From assembly GCA_023426865.1 (NCBI GenBank), contig JAEZBT010000024.1:1-47060 (forward strand): 47,060 nucleotides of DNA, given 5' to 3'. Positions 1 to 8,177 of this stretch are shown here, piece after piece; position 1 is the first letter of the stretch; every line of letters starts with the position of its first letter. Both the position numbers and the translations under genes were made by a program. The notes under the pieces are model-generated. The model was not told the origin of the DNA, made no database searches, and saw nothing but the letters and a program-made list of their open reading frames with translations. Origin of the DNA: Actinomycetes bacterium. GTDB taxonomy: Bacteria; Actinomycetota; Actinomycetes; Actinomycetales; Cellulomonadaceae.

Positions 1-2621
1 CCCCGCCGCCCCCGCCGCCGCCGCCGTCGATCTGCGAGGACTCGAACGCGACCAACCCGGGTGCTCCGCTGCCGTGCGCCTACCGCTACAACGGCGAGGC
101 CGACAACCTGCTGATCGGTACCAGTGCCGACGTGGCGCGCGAGGCGGGCTACACCGGTGAGGGCGTCCGCATCGGCGTGGCCGACGACGCCCACCAGTTC
201 ACCAGCTACGCGCCGCTGGCCGGAGTCGTCGCCTCGTATACGGACCACACCGGTGAGGGTGGCGCGCCGGAGCCCGATAGCAACGCCAAGCGTGGCCACG
301 GCACGATGGTCTCGGCGACGATCGCAGGTCAGGCCGGTGACGGCTTTAGCGGCGGCGTCGCCCCGGATGCCTCGATCTACTGGGGTCGCGTGTGCGCCAA
401 GGACGCCTGCGACAACATCTCGACCCGCGCAGCCATGACCGGCTTTGCCGAGAACGGCGTCTCAGTGGTCAATTTCTCGATTGGCCAGGTCGAGACGGAC
501 CCGGACCGACTCGCATATCAGGTTGGCCAGTGGGCCTATGCGTTCGCCCCTGCGGTCGACGCCGGTGCTCTCATCGTAGTGGCCACCGGCAACGAAGCCC
601 ATTCCAACGCCGGCGTGACGTCGCTTGTGCCGAGTGTGCTCCCTGAGCAGGCGGGCAGCTTCCTTGCCGTCAGCGCCGTGGACCTCGACGCAAAGGGCGA
701 AGCGAGCGGGCTGGCCAGCTACGCAAACGCCTGCGGTGATGCCGCCGCGTGGTGTATGGTCGCTCCGAGCCTGTTCCAGGTCCCGGCGCTGAACGGCACC
801 ATGTACGAGGGCCGCATCGCGGGCACCTCGTTCTCGGCCGCCTCCGTCACCGGCGTGGCTGCGTTGGTCAAGGAAGCCTACCCGTGGTTCTCGGCGTCCA
901 ACCTGCAGCAGACCTTGCTGACCACCGCCCGTGACCTGGGCGAGGCCGGCGTGGACTCCACCTATGGCTGGGGTCTGGTGGACGCTGGCGCAGCGGTCAA
1001 GGGGCCGGGCCAGTTTATCGGCCTGTTCGACGCAGCGGTGGAGGGGGATTCCACCTTCTCCAACACCATCACCGGCACCGGTGGCCTGCGGAAGTCCGGC
1101 ACGGGCACGCTGACGCTGGCCGGTGCCAACCAGTACACCGGCCTGACCGAAGTCACCGAAGGCTTCCTCGGCCTGCAGGGCGACCTGCGCGGCGACCTGA
1201 CCCTGAGCGGTTCTGGCGGGCTGCTGGCGCTGGGTGGTGTCGTGGGTGGAAGCTTCGTCGCCGGCGAAGGCACCACCACGGCCGTGACCATCGGCAATCC
1301 GCTGGCCATCACCGGAAAGGCAACGCTGGATGGCTCGCTGCTGCTGAAGGCTCCGGCCTCCACCTACACCGTGGGCGCGACCGAGCGCGTCCTGACTGCT
1401 GGCCAGGTGGCGGGCACCTTCGATGCGGTCGCGGCGGCCAACGACTTCTTCTACACCGCGAGCCTGAGCTACACCGGCGACACCGTCACCGCTAACCTCA
1501 CGCGCGCCTCGGCGGCCAGCGCGGCCACCGCGAGCGTGCAGCTGGCGTCCGTACAGGACGGTGCGCGTCAGGCCGACGCTCTCGTGGCCGCACTGGACGA
1601 CCGCGTGCTGTCCGGGCGCACGGAGGGACTGGATCGCATCATCGCCTCGACCGCCTCGCTGCTGGCCGCCGACAACGCCACCGTGGCCGCCGCGCTGCCG
1701 CTGCTGACCGGGCAGATTCATGGCGTGGAGCGCACCATCGGCGTCCAGACCGCGCTGAACGATGCACGCGAGGCTGCCGACCGCCTGCCGTTCCTGGCCG
1801 AGACGTTCGCCCCCACCTTCTGGGTGGCCGGCAACGCGACCAATGGTTCGACCAGCCGCACCGGCTATGCCTCGGCCGACTACGACCAGGATTCGGTGTC
1901 GGTGGGCGTGGACCTGCCAGTGGCCGATACCACTGTCGTTGGCGCGGCGCTGAGCAAGGGTCGGGTGCGTGGCTCCATCGGTGCGGAAGGCGCGCGGTTC
2001 GACGCCGACAGCTTCGGCGTCACCGGCTACCTGTTCCAGCCGCTGTCCCGCGACGCCTATGTGTCGGCGGTGGTGGGCTACGGCACCAGCGAAGTGGAGT
2101 CGGATCGAATCGTGGCGTTCGGCAACGGCTACGAGGCCGTGGCATGCAACCGCGACGATTCGGCGTGGACCGCGCGTGTGGAAGCCGGCGCCCGGCTTGG
2201 CAATGGCATCAGCCCGTTCGTCGCGGTCGGCATGGTCAGCCAGAAGCAGGATGCCTTTGCCGAGCAGGCCGAGTCTGGCCTGGGCCTGTCGGCCGGCAGC
2301 GACACCCTGACCGCCAGCTACGCCGATCTTGGCCTGCGCCACCGCGTCGTGAGCGGCAAGTGGATGTTCGATAGCCAGTTGGCCTATCGCAACGTGTTCT
2401 CCGGTCGCAACACCGACTTCAAGGCGTGGTTCACCGGCCTGCGCGAAGCCGAGTTCACCGTGGCTGGCCAGCCGCTTTCCCGCGAGGCGGTGCGTGTGAC
2501 CTTTGGCGGCGGCTACAACCTGACCCCGGCGGTCACCCTGTACGGCAACGTCAATGCGGAGCGCGCCGGCAGCGTTGACTCGGCCGCCGCCGTGAACCTG
2601 GGCCTGCGCTGGAAGTTCTAA
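1..2621 (+). CDS. Subtilisin-type autotransporter serine protease, 5' end cut by window
   Basis: The reading frame is open from the left edge (first full codon at 3), so the start lies outside the window. It opens with a poly-proline linker, then a peptidase S8 domain. Counting from the GTG at 132, the triad is visible: Asp in VADD (18/19), His56 in GHGT, and Ser in GTSFSAA (about residue 234). A glycine-rich passenger segment with an autotransporter-associated repeat (KSGTGTLTLAGANQYTG) follows. The last roughly 280 residues are a classical autotransporter beta-barrel ending in aromatic RWKF. Family knowledge: the barrel inserts in the outer membrane and exports the protease. It is followed directly by a strong terminator, so it ends its transcription unit. 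The GTG at 132 is not taken as the start, because the conserved frame continues upstream of it. Confidence 0.93.
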   Translation, partial: PPPPPPPPSICEDSNATNPGAPLPCAYRYNGEADNLLIGTSADVAREAGYTGEGVRIGVADDAHQFTSYAPLAGVVASYTDHTGEGGAPEPDSNAKRGHGTMVSATIAGQAGDGFSGGVAPDASIYWGRVCAKDACDNISTRAAMTGFAENGVSVVNFSIGQVETDPDRLAYQVGQWAYAFAPAVDAGALIVVATGNEAHSNAGVTSLVPSVLPEQAGSFLAVSAVDLDAKGEASGLASYANACGDAAAWCMVAPSLFQVPALNGTMYEGRIAGTSFSAASVTGVAALVKEAYPWFSASNLQQTLLTTARDLGEAGVDSTYGWGLVDAGAAVKGPGQFIGLFDAAVEGDSTFSNTITGTGGLRKSGTGTLTLAGANQYTGLTEVTEGFLGLQGDLRGDLTLSGSGGLLALGGVVGGSFVAGEGTTTAVTIGNPLAITGKATLDGSLLLKAPASTYTVGATERVLTAGQVAGTFDAVAAANDFFYTASLSYTGDTVTANLTRASAASAATASVQLASVQDGARQADALVAALDDRVLSGRTEGLDRIIASTASLLAADNATVAAALPLLTGQIHGVERTIGVQTALNDAREAADRLPFLAETFAPTFWVAGNATNGSTSRTGYASADYDQDSVSVGVDLPVADTTVVGAALSKGRVRGSIGAEGARFDADSFGVTGYLFQPLSRDAYVSAVVGYGTSEVESDRIVAFGNGYEAVACNRDDSAWTARVEAGARLGNGISPFVAVGMVSQKQDAFAEQAESGLGLSAGSDTLTASYADLGLRHRVVSGKWMFDSQLAYRNVFSGRNTDFKAWFTGLREAEFTVAGQPLSREAVRVTFGGGYNLTPAVTLYGNVNAERAGSVDSAAAVNLGLRWKF

Positions 2622-2647
2622 GGAGCGTCGAGGATAGAACGGAGACA

Positions 2648-2675
2648 AGCCCCGCCAAGTGCGGGGCTTTTCTTT
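2648..2675 (+). terminator. Rho-independent terminator after the autotransporter
   Basis: Perfect 8-bp stem AGCCCCGC / GCGGGGCT with a 5-nt loop, followed by TTTTCTTTT, 26 bp downstream of the autotransporter stop. Confidence 0.9.
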
Positions 2676-2693
2676 TCGCCCTCCGCCTCCTTC

Positions 2694-2752
2694 CAACCCC
2701 CCTCGCAAACGGCCGGGATACGACCACGGAACGGCCTGCACACGCCCTATCT
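2694..2752 (+). promoter_or_regulatory. Weak copy of the AACC-N17-GGTT promoter
   Basis: CAACC at 2694, GGAT (one mismatch to GGTT) at 2716, then TATCTT at 2747, one base closer than in the other copies. It lies just upstream of the DsbD-like gene. Two deviations from the pattern make this copy tentative. Confidence 0.35.
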
Positions 2753-2760
2753 TCCCCTGC

Positions 2761-3177
2761 GTGAAGTCATCGCCCTCCTCCATCGCTCTCGCCGCCCTGC
2801 TCCTTGTCGCCGGGACGTCCGGCGCGGCCGACTTTGTTCCAGCCGACCAGGCATTCGCGTTCCATCTGGCCCGGCAAGGGAGCAGCTACGCGGTGGTGGC
2901 CAACGTCCGCCCTGGCTTCGCTCTCTACGCCGACAAGCTGACGATTCACGGCGAAGGAACCGGCCCCATCGAAGCTGCGCTTCCGCCGGCTGACGTGATC
3001 GATGACCCGGCTGAGGGCACTACCCGCGTGTACCTCACGCCGGTGGCCGTCCCACTGCGATTCCTTACGCCGACCGGACGACCGTCAGCGGGCGCGATCT
3101 TGGTGCGATACCAGGGCTGCCAGATCGATCAGGTCTGCTATCCGCCACGGACCGTGGCCCTGAACGTGTGGGGCTGA
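2761..3177 (+). CDS. Stand-alone DsbD N-terminal (DsbD-alpha) domain protein
   Basis: 138 aa from GTG 2761, chosen because it opens a clear signal peptide (hydrophobic stretch to about residue 20, TSGAA). The mature part matches the periplasmic N-terminal domain of thiol:disulfide interchange protein DsbD. Diagnostic are FALYADKL and the C-terminal YQGCQIDQVCYPP, where the two cysteines are the redox pair. Full DsbD continues into eight membrane helices and a thioredoxin domain. Both are absent here, so this protein can only take or pass electrons together with a partner elsewhere. It sits between the autotransporter and an outer-membrane barrel, suggesting a role in secreted or outer-membrane protein folding (inference). 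The longer frame start at 2659 would run through the terminator and is rejected. Confidence 0.75.
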   Translation: MKSSPSSIALAALLLVAGTSGAADFVPADQAFAFHLARQGSSYAVVANVRPGFALYADKLTIHGEGTGPIEAALPPADVIDDPAEGTTRVYLTPVAVPLRFLTPTGRPSAGAILVRYQGCQIDQVCYPPRTVALNVWG

Positions 3178-3179
3178 CC

Positions 3180-3443
3180 GTGCGGAATCTCCTCGTCCGT
3201 CCAGGACAGTGGTATCGCGCGGGCGGCAAAGGGCCACAGAAGCGCCGAGTGGTTGCGATCGGCCCCGAGCACCGGCCGCGCACGGAGGAGCTGGGTACGC
3301 CGTCGAACGACGCGCTCGGAGTCCTGTTTGTCCATCCAAATGGTTCGCAAGGCCGAACCACGCTGAGCCAGTTCCAACGCTGGGCAGCCTTACCGCTGCC
3401 TCCCGAGTTCAACCACCCCGCGCGGCACCGCCGCACCCGATAA
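3180..3443 (+). CDS. Small hypothetical protein
   Basis: 87 aa from GTG 3180, three bases after the DsbD-like stop, so probably translationally coupled to it. A GTG at 3168 in the same frame would overlap the upstream gene. The sequence reads like a real soluble protein (PGQWYRAGGKGPQKRRVV, then LGVLFVHPNGSQGRTTLSQFQRWA) with no signal peptide or membrane segment. No family recognised. It is followed after 14 bp by the outer-membrane protein gene. Confidence 0.5.
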   Translation: MRNLLVRPGQWYRAGGKGPQKRRVVAIGPEHRPRTEELGTPSNDALGVLFVHPNGSQGRTTLSQFQRWAALPLPPEFNHPARHRRTR

Positions 3444-3457
3444 AGGAAGTTTGTCTG

Positions 3458-4144
3458 ATGAAGCACCTCGTCCTCTCCGCACTCGCCGCTGGCTGCATCT
3501 TCGCAAGCACCGCCGGCGACGCCGACGCAACACAGTTCAACTACGACTACCTGGACGTCCGCCTTGGACAGGTAGACATCAAGGACGCCAGTGAGAAGCT
3601 GGATGCCGTGGAAGTCGAGTTCTCGGCACGCCCCGTCCAGTCCCTGCTGCTGAAGGGCGGCATCACCTTCGGCGAACTGGGCGAAGGCGACCTGGACGTC
3701 TCCGCTCGTACTGCCTACATCGGCCTGGGCACCGTCGTGCCGGTCCACCAGAAGGTGGACATCATCGGCAGCACAGCCTATCGCTGGACCAGCCTGAACC
3801 TGGACTACGACGACAGCGATGTGGCCCTGAAGGGTAAGGCCAACGTGGACTCGTGGTCGACTGAGTTCGGGATCCGCAGCAATCCCGTTGCCAAGCTGGA
3901 TCTGGAGCTGTCGGTCGGCTATGAGCGCTTCCTCGAAGCCGAGCTGCGCAACGTGCGTGCCAGCATTGGCGACCAGGCCGAGTCGATCGATCGCGTGGAC
4001 ATCAGCGATGAGCTGGACTCCAGCGACACCTTCTTCCGCCTCGGCGCCCGATACCCGATCTCGCGCACCTGGGACGCCTCCTTCAGTACCGTCCGCTACA
4101 GCGACTTCAACATTTACTCCATCGGCGTGCGCGCGAACTTCTGA
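3458..4144 (+). CDS. Outer-membrane beta-barrel protein
   Basis: 228 aa from ATG 3458, with AAAGGAAG as ribosome-binding site 8 bases upstream. The N-terminus is a Sec signal peptide (MKHLVLSALAAGCIFAS, then A-rich cleavage region). The rest is alternating short amphipathic strands (FNYDYLDVRLGQVDI, AYIGLGTVVPVHQKV, WSTEFGIRSNP, LELSVGYERFLEAEL) and ends in an aromatic terminal strand with final F (IGVRANF), the signature for BAM insertion. Size fits an 8-stranded barrel of the OmpW/OmpX/Ax21-like kind; the exact family is not clear. It ends at a strong terminator and probably shares the transcript with the DsbD-like gene. The longer frame from 3209 is not used, because the signal peptide fixes the start. 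Confidence 0.75.
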   Translation: MKHLVLSALAAGCIFASTAGDADATQFNYDYLDVRLGQVDIKDASEKLDAVEVEFSARPVQSLLLKGGITFGELGEGDLDVSARTAYIGLGTVVPVHQKVDIIGSTAYRWTSLNLDYDDSDVALKGKANVDSWSTEFGIRSNPVAKLDLELSVGYERFLEAELRNVRASIGDQAESIDRVDISDELDSSDTFFRLGARYPISRTWDASFSTVRYSDFNIYSIGVRANF

Positions 4145-4171
4145 TCGCCAACCCGCCGCCAGCTGCAAGAG

Positions 4172-4200
4172 AAGAAGCCGGGCCCTGCCCGGCTTCTTTG
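4172..4200 (+). terminator. Rho-independent terminator
   Basis: 12-bp perfect stem AAGAAGCCGGGC / GCCCGGCTTCTT with a 3-nt loop, followed by TTG TTC TTC. It closes the outer-membrane protein transcription unit. Confidence 0.9.
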
Positions 4201-4240
4201 TTCTTCGAGAACCGGGCCAGCCCTGGTGCATGATAAGCAC

Positions 4241-4471
4241 ATGCACCTACCCGCCTCCGCATCCGTCCTTGCCGTGCTTCTGGCCTCTTGTGCTTCCTCA
4301 CCGCCACTCGGTCCGTTGACCGCACCGGATGAGGTCGTCACCGCGAGCACGCAGGGATTCCCGGCTGAGTGGCTGGAGGATCCGGCGCCTCACCAGATCC
4401 CAATGCGTTGCCACGCGAACGACAGTTGCTCTCGCAAGGCGGAGGAGGCCGCGGAGCCCGAGTCTCCCTGA
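4241..4471 (+). CDS. Small lipoprotein
   Basis: 76 aa from ATG 4241. Short signal peptide with a lipobox (MHLPASASVLAVLLASC) and lipidated Cys at about residue 17, then a proline-rich low-complexity tail with two further cysteines (RCHANDSC). ATG 4226 would add a charged MHDKH leader; 4241 gives the more typical signal. No family recognised. Nothing in the tail indicates a function. It stands alone between a terminator and the EAL gene. Confidence 0.5.
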   Translation: MHLPASASVLAVLLASCASSPPLGPLTAPDEVVTASTQGFPAEWLEDPAPHQIPMRCHANDSCSRKAEEAAEPESP

Positions 4472-4668
4472 GTGCGCCACGGGGGGTCTCCTCGCTTCTT
4501 GCTGACCCACAGCTGACCGCTCGGCGCCCAGGAGCATCGCGGACGGTCGCTGGGCAGCGACCATACCGGTCTGCCAGTCAGCATCCGCGTCGATGGCGCA
4601 GAGGAGTCGATCATGCATTACCGACGCATGTGCGTCCCTAGCGACAGCGCCGCCGCGGCGTTGCCGCC

Positions 4669-5508
4669 ATGAGGTCTCAAGCGATGCGGCACATGGAGCC
4701 CATTAACGGCCACACCCTGGTCACCTTGCTGGACGACGCGGGCCTGATCCCTGAGACCCTGGATCGGCGGGACCTGCACGCACGCGTGGCAATCCAGGTG
4801 GCATTTCAGCCCATCTTTGACTCTGCTGGCGAGTATGTTGCTGCAGAAGCGCTGGCGCGCATTTCCGTCGATGGCCACCAGCTTCCAGCTCGGGCAGTGA
4901 TCCGGCAGTGCCGGGAGATGGACCTGCTCCCCAGCTTCAGCAGCCGCGTTCACCAGTTGGCAATCGCCACCTTCGCCCAGTACCGGGAAGCTGGCTCGGC
5001 CCCACCCCTGCTTTGCCTGAACGCCTCGCATGAGGAGCTTGTGCTAGACAGCTTCCCCGTGAATCTGCTGCGCATGATCGACCGGGCCAGCGTGCCAGGC
5101 TCGTCGATCGTGCTCGAGGTGACCGAGGACAGCCCGCGCCCACAATGGACAGAGGTGGTCACCAGCCTGTCGGCCCTGCGGGTGAATGGGGTTACCGTTG
5201 CGCTGGACGACTTCGGCGCCGGCAGCAGCGGCCTGCTGGCACTCCGGCACGTGCAACCTCACTGGGTGAAGCTGGACAAGGGCTTCATGCCGTCCTTGCA
5301 GCCAGGCGACGTGATGCTGCGCAGCATCATCGATATGAGTCACCGGATGGGAATGAAGGTGGTCGCCGAGGGTGTCGAGCAGTTGGGCGAGGCCCAGGTG
5401 CTGCTGGGTCTGGGTTGCGACATGCTGCAGGGGCACCTGCTGGGTCGACCGGGCCTGTTGGCCGATCGTACGCAGTCCACCGTCGACTGCAGCCGGCGTG
5501 GTCGCTGA
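4669..5508 (+). CDS. EAL-domain cyclic-di-GMP phosphodiesterase
   Basis: 279 aa; ATG 4669 is used, 4684 and 4693 are alternatives. A single EAL domain fills the protein. Substrate and metal motifs are present in order: EAL triad (E60-A61-L62), the LNAS strand, LEVTED, the ALDDFGAG loop, VKLDKGF, VAEGVE and LQGHLLGRP. All acidic metal ligands appear intact, so hydrolysis of c-di-GMP to pGpG is expected. There is no GGDEF, PAS or receiver domain and no membrane segment, so it is a free cytoplasmic enzyme. On a pilus-bearing plasmid it could lower c-di-GMP in the host and shift it from biofilm to motile behaviour (inference). The hairpin at 5527-5544 follows. Confidence 0.9.
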   Translation: MRSQAMRHMEPINGHTLVTLLDDAGLIPETLDRRDLHARVAIQVAFQPIFDSAGEYVAAEALARISVDGHQLPARAVIRQCREMDLLPSFSSRVHQLAIATFAQYREAGSAPPLLCLNASHEELVLDSFPVNLLRMIDRASVPGSSIVLEVTEDSPRPQWTEVVTSLSALRVNGVTVALDDFGAGSSGLLALRHVQPHWVKLDKGFMPSLQPGDVMLRSIIDMSHRMGMKVVAEGVEQLGEAQVLLGLGCDMLQGHLLGRPGLLADRTQSTVDCSRRGR

Positions 5509-5526
5509 GAACCCATAACGACGAAA

Positions 5527-5544
5527 GGCGGCATCACTGCCGCC
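5527..5544. terminator. Bidirectional hairpin between convergent genes
   Basis: GGCGGCA / TGCCGCC 7-bp stem with a 4-nt loop, between the EAL gene (+) and the par operon (-). The U-tracts are poor on both sides, so termination may be partial. Confidence 0.5.
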
Positions 5545-5568
5545 CTCCCCTGCCCCGCTTGCCGGTGC

Positions 5569-6066
5569 TCAATTCGCCTTTGACGGACTGTTGCGTCGGA
5601 CCAACTTGCCGGGCTTCTCCGAGATCACTACGGAATCACTGGAACGCGGTAGCGTGCCAGCGGTTTTGATGGCCAGCGAGAAAGCCGCGCGCAGTGCCTC
5701 GGAACTGACACCCTCCCTCGTCGGTTCCAGCAGGCGCACACGACGGACGACTTCGCTGAGGTAGCTCTGGGCATCCTTCGTCAAGCGGATCACCTTGCTC
5801 TCGGTGAACGCCATATTGCCCTCACCGGCGCCGACAAGCATGACCACGTCGGGTCGCTTCAGCAGATCTTCCAGGGCACGCTCGATCCATCGCGCCAGGC
5901 CGCGCTGGCCATACTTTTCCAGTGCAAGCGCTTCGACCGCTTGGCGCATCTCCGGGGGCATCCGCACAGTTGTGCTACGCAGGCTCGTGCCAGCCGCCTT
6001 CGGCGCGGCTAGAGCGGATTTCTGCGTCTTCCCGATCGCAGCCAAGTTCTTTGCAGCCGCCTTCAT
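5569..6066 (-). CDS. Ribbon-helix-helix protein, third gene of the par operon
   Basis: 165 aa. After a Lys/Ala-rich N-terminal tail, residues about 27-70 form a ribbon-helix-helix unit: a basic beta strand (LRSTTVRMPPEM) then two helices (RQAVEALALEKYG, LARWIERALEDLL). The C-terminal half is helical and charged with no recognised domain. Its ATG overlaps the parB stop (ATGA), so it is translated with parB. A small DNA-binding protein downstream of parAB could be a partition-operon repressor or an accessory centromere factor. This is inference from position; it could also be a general plasmid copy or segregation regulator. Confidence 0.7.
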   Translation of the reverse strand: MKAAAKNLAAIGKTQKSALAAPKAAGTSLRSTTVRMPPEMRQAVEALALEKYGQRGLARWIERALEDLLKRPDVVMLVGAGEGNMAFTESKVIRLTKDAQSYLSEVVRRVRLLEPTREGVSSEALRAAFSLAIKTAGTLPRSSDSVVISEKPGKLVRRNSPSKAN

Positions 6067-7064
6067 TCCAATTCCTTCTCTATTTGCTGGAGCATCTGGG
6101 CGAAAGCCTTCTTCACCGAGGCGTAGTCCCCCCAGTCAATGTCGCTCGGCATCTGGTCGCCTAGCACCCTGGCCATTATTAGCTTCACGACGGCGGGCTT
6201 GGTGACCTTGCCGAGATTGACGGCTTGGGCCGGACGGCCGCGGTTGCGGCGCGCAGCAGCGAGCGCCTCCGGGCTCGTTGTCGTGGTCTCTGGCGGCCGG
6301 CTTTCTACGTTGGCCTCGCCAACGGCAGCCGGCGACGTGCCATCGAGTTCTGCATTGAGCCGACGCAGCAACTCCTCCTCGTCCGGCGCACCAGCGATGT
6401 ACTCAGCAACCGACAGCTTGGTGATCTTCTGCGCATTGATAGCTTCGCGGAGTATCTCCGGGCCGCGCAGAATCAACAGGAAGCGGTATGCCGTGCTTCT
6501 CGGGCAACCCACCCTTTGCAGGGCGTCCGCCGCACCCGAATCGCGTGGCGCACAACCAGCTTCCTCGAGCAGTTGCTCAATTACCACCAGGCGATCGCGG
6601 AGGTCGAGGTTCTCGCGCATCGCGTTCTCAATGAACTGCTTTGCTCGAGTCTGCTTGGCCGTCGGAGCTATAACCGCAAAGATCGTGAGCTTGCCCAGCA
6701 GCTTATGCGCCATCAGCCGTCGGTGTCCGACCAGGAGCTGAAACTGGTCGCCACGGCGCGCAACGACGACAGGCTGGAGCAGGCCGTGCGTTTGGATCGA
6801 ATCGGCCAGCCCTTGCAGGGTTTCGAGCTCGCGTGCTTTCTGCTCGTGGGCAGGGTCGTCCGCATCAATCGCGCCAGGGTTGTCCCAATCCAGCAGCATC
6901 GTGCGCGCGTTCGTCGGGTCAGGAATCACCCGATCAACCGGAATCATGTCAGAGCCGGGCGGCAGCTCGCGCCCAGGGTCAGCGATCGCACCGATGTTCT
7001 GGTTGACGCTGGTCTGCTGCGAGTACAGCGCCCTCTTCCCGAGTGCAGGTCGTGAACTGGTCAT
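6063..7064 (-). CDS. parB: ParB/RepB/Spo0J-family partition protein
   Basis: 333 aa. The N-terminal ParB/sulfiredoxin-like domain is recognisable: MIPVDRVIPDPTNAR, then LADSIQTHGLLQPVVVARRG and the CTP-binding LLVGHRRLMAHKLLG. A helix-turn-helix region follows (DRLVVIEQLLEEAG, VGCPRSTAYRFLLILRGPEIL). The C-terminus is charged. ParB binds the centromere (parS), spreads as a CTP clamp and stimulates ParA. The start codon overlaps the parA stop (TAATG) and the end overlaps the RHH gene (ATGA), giving a tightly coupled three-gene operon. It is a full-length ParB, distinct from the short ParB-like protein at 11605. Confidence 0.92.
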   Translation of the reverse strand: MTSSRPALGKRALYSQQTSVNQNIGAIADPGRELPPGSDMIPVDRVIPDPTNARTMLLDWDNPGAIDADDPAHEQKARELETLQGLADSIQTHGLLQPVVVARRGDQFQLLVGHRRLMAHKLLGKLTIFAVIAPTAKQTRAKQFIENAMRENLDLRDRLVVIEQLLEEAGCAPRDSGAADALQRVGCPRSTAYRFLLILRGPEILREAINAQKITKLSVAEYIAGAPDEEELLRRLNAELDGTSPAAVGEANVESRPPETTTTSPEALAAARRNRGRPAQAVNLGKVTKPAVVKLIMARVLGDQMPSDIDWGDYASVKKAFAQMLQQIEKELE

Positions 7065-7951
7065 TAGGCGAATCCGAGCTTCTTCATCACGAAGTTGATG
7101 ACGTCCTCCGCCTCAATGCGAGCAGCATCCTTCTCACTGAGGTCCAGGACGCTCTTCGGCTCCGCGGACTCATGGTCCGCTTCGGCGAACGCCGTGCGCT
7201 GGCCAAGCTTGTGCGGGATCATCAGCGTGCCGGTCACCGGGTCATTGGTGAGGGATTGCAGCAGGCCTTCATGCAAAGCGACGCCACGGCGGAACTTGTT
7301 CGGAAGGATGCCGATCAGGTTGATCAGATCAGAGGCGTCACGAAGACGGTTCTCGTACGTGAGCATCGACAACATGCCCTGCAAACCTTCCACGCCCTGC
7401 GGCTCCATCGAAGTCGGGATGAGCACGTCAGTAGCCGCGCGTATAGCGCTCATCGTCAGCGGCCCCTTCGACGGGCTCGTATCGATCACTACCAGGTCCC
7501 AGGTTTCCTCGATCTCGGGTGCGCGCAGGAAGTCACGCATCCGGTTGTGCACCTGCTGCACCACCTGCTCCTGCGTGACCATCTCCACGCGGCGCAGGCC
7601 ATCGCCCTCACCGGGAATGATTTCGAGGTTCGGGATGCGTGTCTGGTACACGTAGAGCGGATTACCGAGGAAAACATCCGCGCTGCTCGTTCGGCCGGTG
7701 AAGGCCTCATCGAACTCTGCCGGATTGGCGAGCCATTCTTCGTTGAGCGGCGGCAGAATGCCGTCAACCGAAGTGGTATCTCGGGCCATGCGCAGAAAGC
7801 GTTGGCTCATGCTGCACTGAGGGTCGAGATCGATAACCAGAACCCGCAGACCACGGCGCGCAGCACCTTCTGCCACGATGCGCGAGACCGTGGTCTTACC
7901 AGTGCCCCCTTTCTGCTGGCTAACGCTCAGTATTCGCAACTTGGCCCCCAA
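7064..7951 (-). CDS. parA: ParA Walker-type partition ATPase
   Basis: 295 aa. Deviant Walker A motif KGGTGKTT at residues 14-21 with the signature Lys14, then RVLVIDLDPQCSMS (Walker A') and DLVVIDTSPSKGP (Walker B). Without a long N-terminal HTH this resembles type Ib/MipZ-like ParAs rather than P1 ParA, so operon repression would need another protein, perhaps the RHH protein. It is first in the par operon and divergent from the initiator gene. A TTGACT (8008-8003, minus strand) with TAGGCT 18 bp further on could be its promoter. Confidence 0.93.
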   Translation of the reverse strand: MGAKLRILSVSQQKGGTGKTTVSRIVAEGAARRGLRVLVIDLDPQCSMSQRFLRMARDTTSVDGILPPLNEEWLANPAEFDEAFTGRTSSADVFLGNPLYVYQTRIPNLEIIPGEGDGLRRVEMVTQEQVVQQVHNRMRDFLRAPEIEETWDLVVIDTSPSKGPLTMSAIRAATDVLIPTSMEPQGVEGLQGMLSMLTYENRLRDASDLINLIGILPNKFRRGVALHEGLLQSLTNDPVTGTLMIPHKLGQRTAFAEADHESAEPKSVLDLSEKDAARIEAEDVINFVMKKLGFA

Positions 7952-8011
7952 TCAGGTAAGGTCTACTCGGTGTGAGGGAGCCTACGCCCCTTGCATGCTG
8001 CGAGTCAAGCT

Positions 8012-8036
8012 ATCATAGTGCGATGTATTCTATGAT
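8012..8036. promoter_or_regulatory. Inverted repeat between parA and rep, possible operator
   Basis: ATCATAG (8012-8018) and CTATGAT (8030-8036), an exact 7-bp inverted repeat with an 11-bp spacer, in the AT-richer part of the divergent par/rep intergenic region. Position suits autoregulation of parABC or a partition site. No protein can be assigned from sequence. Confidence 0.5.
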
Positions 8037-8055
8037 CGTCGGACGGCGGCAGCGG

Positions 8056-8078
8056 GGCCCCTCGCGGAGGCCTTTTTT
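8056..8078 (+). terminator. Terminator-like hairpin in the rep leader region
   Basis: CCTC-GCG-GAGG stem extended by GG/CC around a 2-nt bulge and followed by six T. It points rightward, 100 bp before the initiator, where no gene ends. It may insulate rep or end a short RNA. Confidence 0.5.
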
Positions 8079-8105
8079 CGATTAATTCGGAACCGCTAAA
8101 TCCCT

Positions 8106-8134
8106 TTGCAGTCAATTCGTTAGGGGCGTTATCC
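8106..8134 (+). promoter_or_regulatory. Predicted promoter of the initiator gene
   Basis: TTGCAG (8106-8111), a 17-bp spacer and TTATCC (8129-8134). The -10 box is also the first six bases of a consensus DnaA box, so binding there should compete with RNA polymerase. A degenerate iteron-like TTCGATTAATTCGG lies upstream at 8077-8090. Confidence 0.45.
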
Positions 8135-8154
8135 ACAGGCAATCCCATTTGGGA
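8129..8154. promoter_or_regulatory. DnaA box plus palindrome upstream of rep
   Basis: TTATCCACA (8129-8137) is a perfect DnaA-box consensus. Five bases later is the perfect palindrome TCCCATTTGGGA (8143-8154). The same module with the same spacing recurs after the gene at 9443-9468. Confidence 0.7.
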
Positions 8155-8177
8155 CTCTCCCTGGATCCGGATCATAT

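Noticed and set aside
462..2783. 773-codon minus-strand open frame opposite the autotransporter
   Set aside because: Product is His/Arg/Gln-rich and repetitive, a typical antisense shadow of a GC-rich gene; the plus strand has clear protease and barrel motifs.
3065..4246. 393-codon minus-strand open frame
   Set aside because: Antisense to the outer-membrane protein, with no protein-like features; crosses a terminator.
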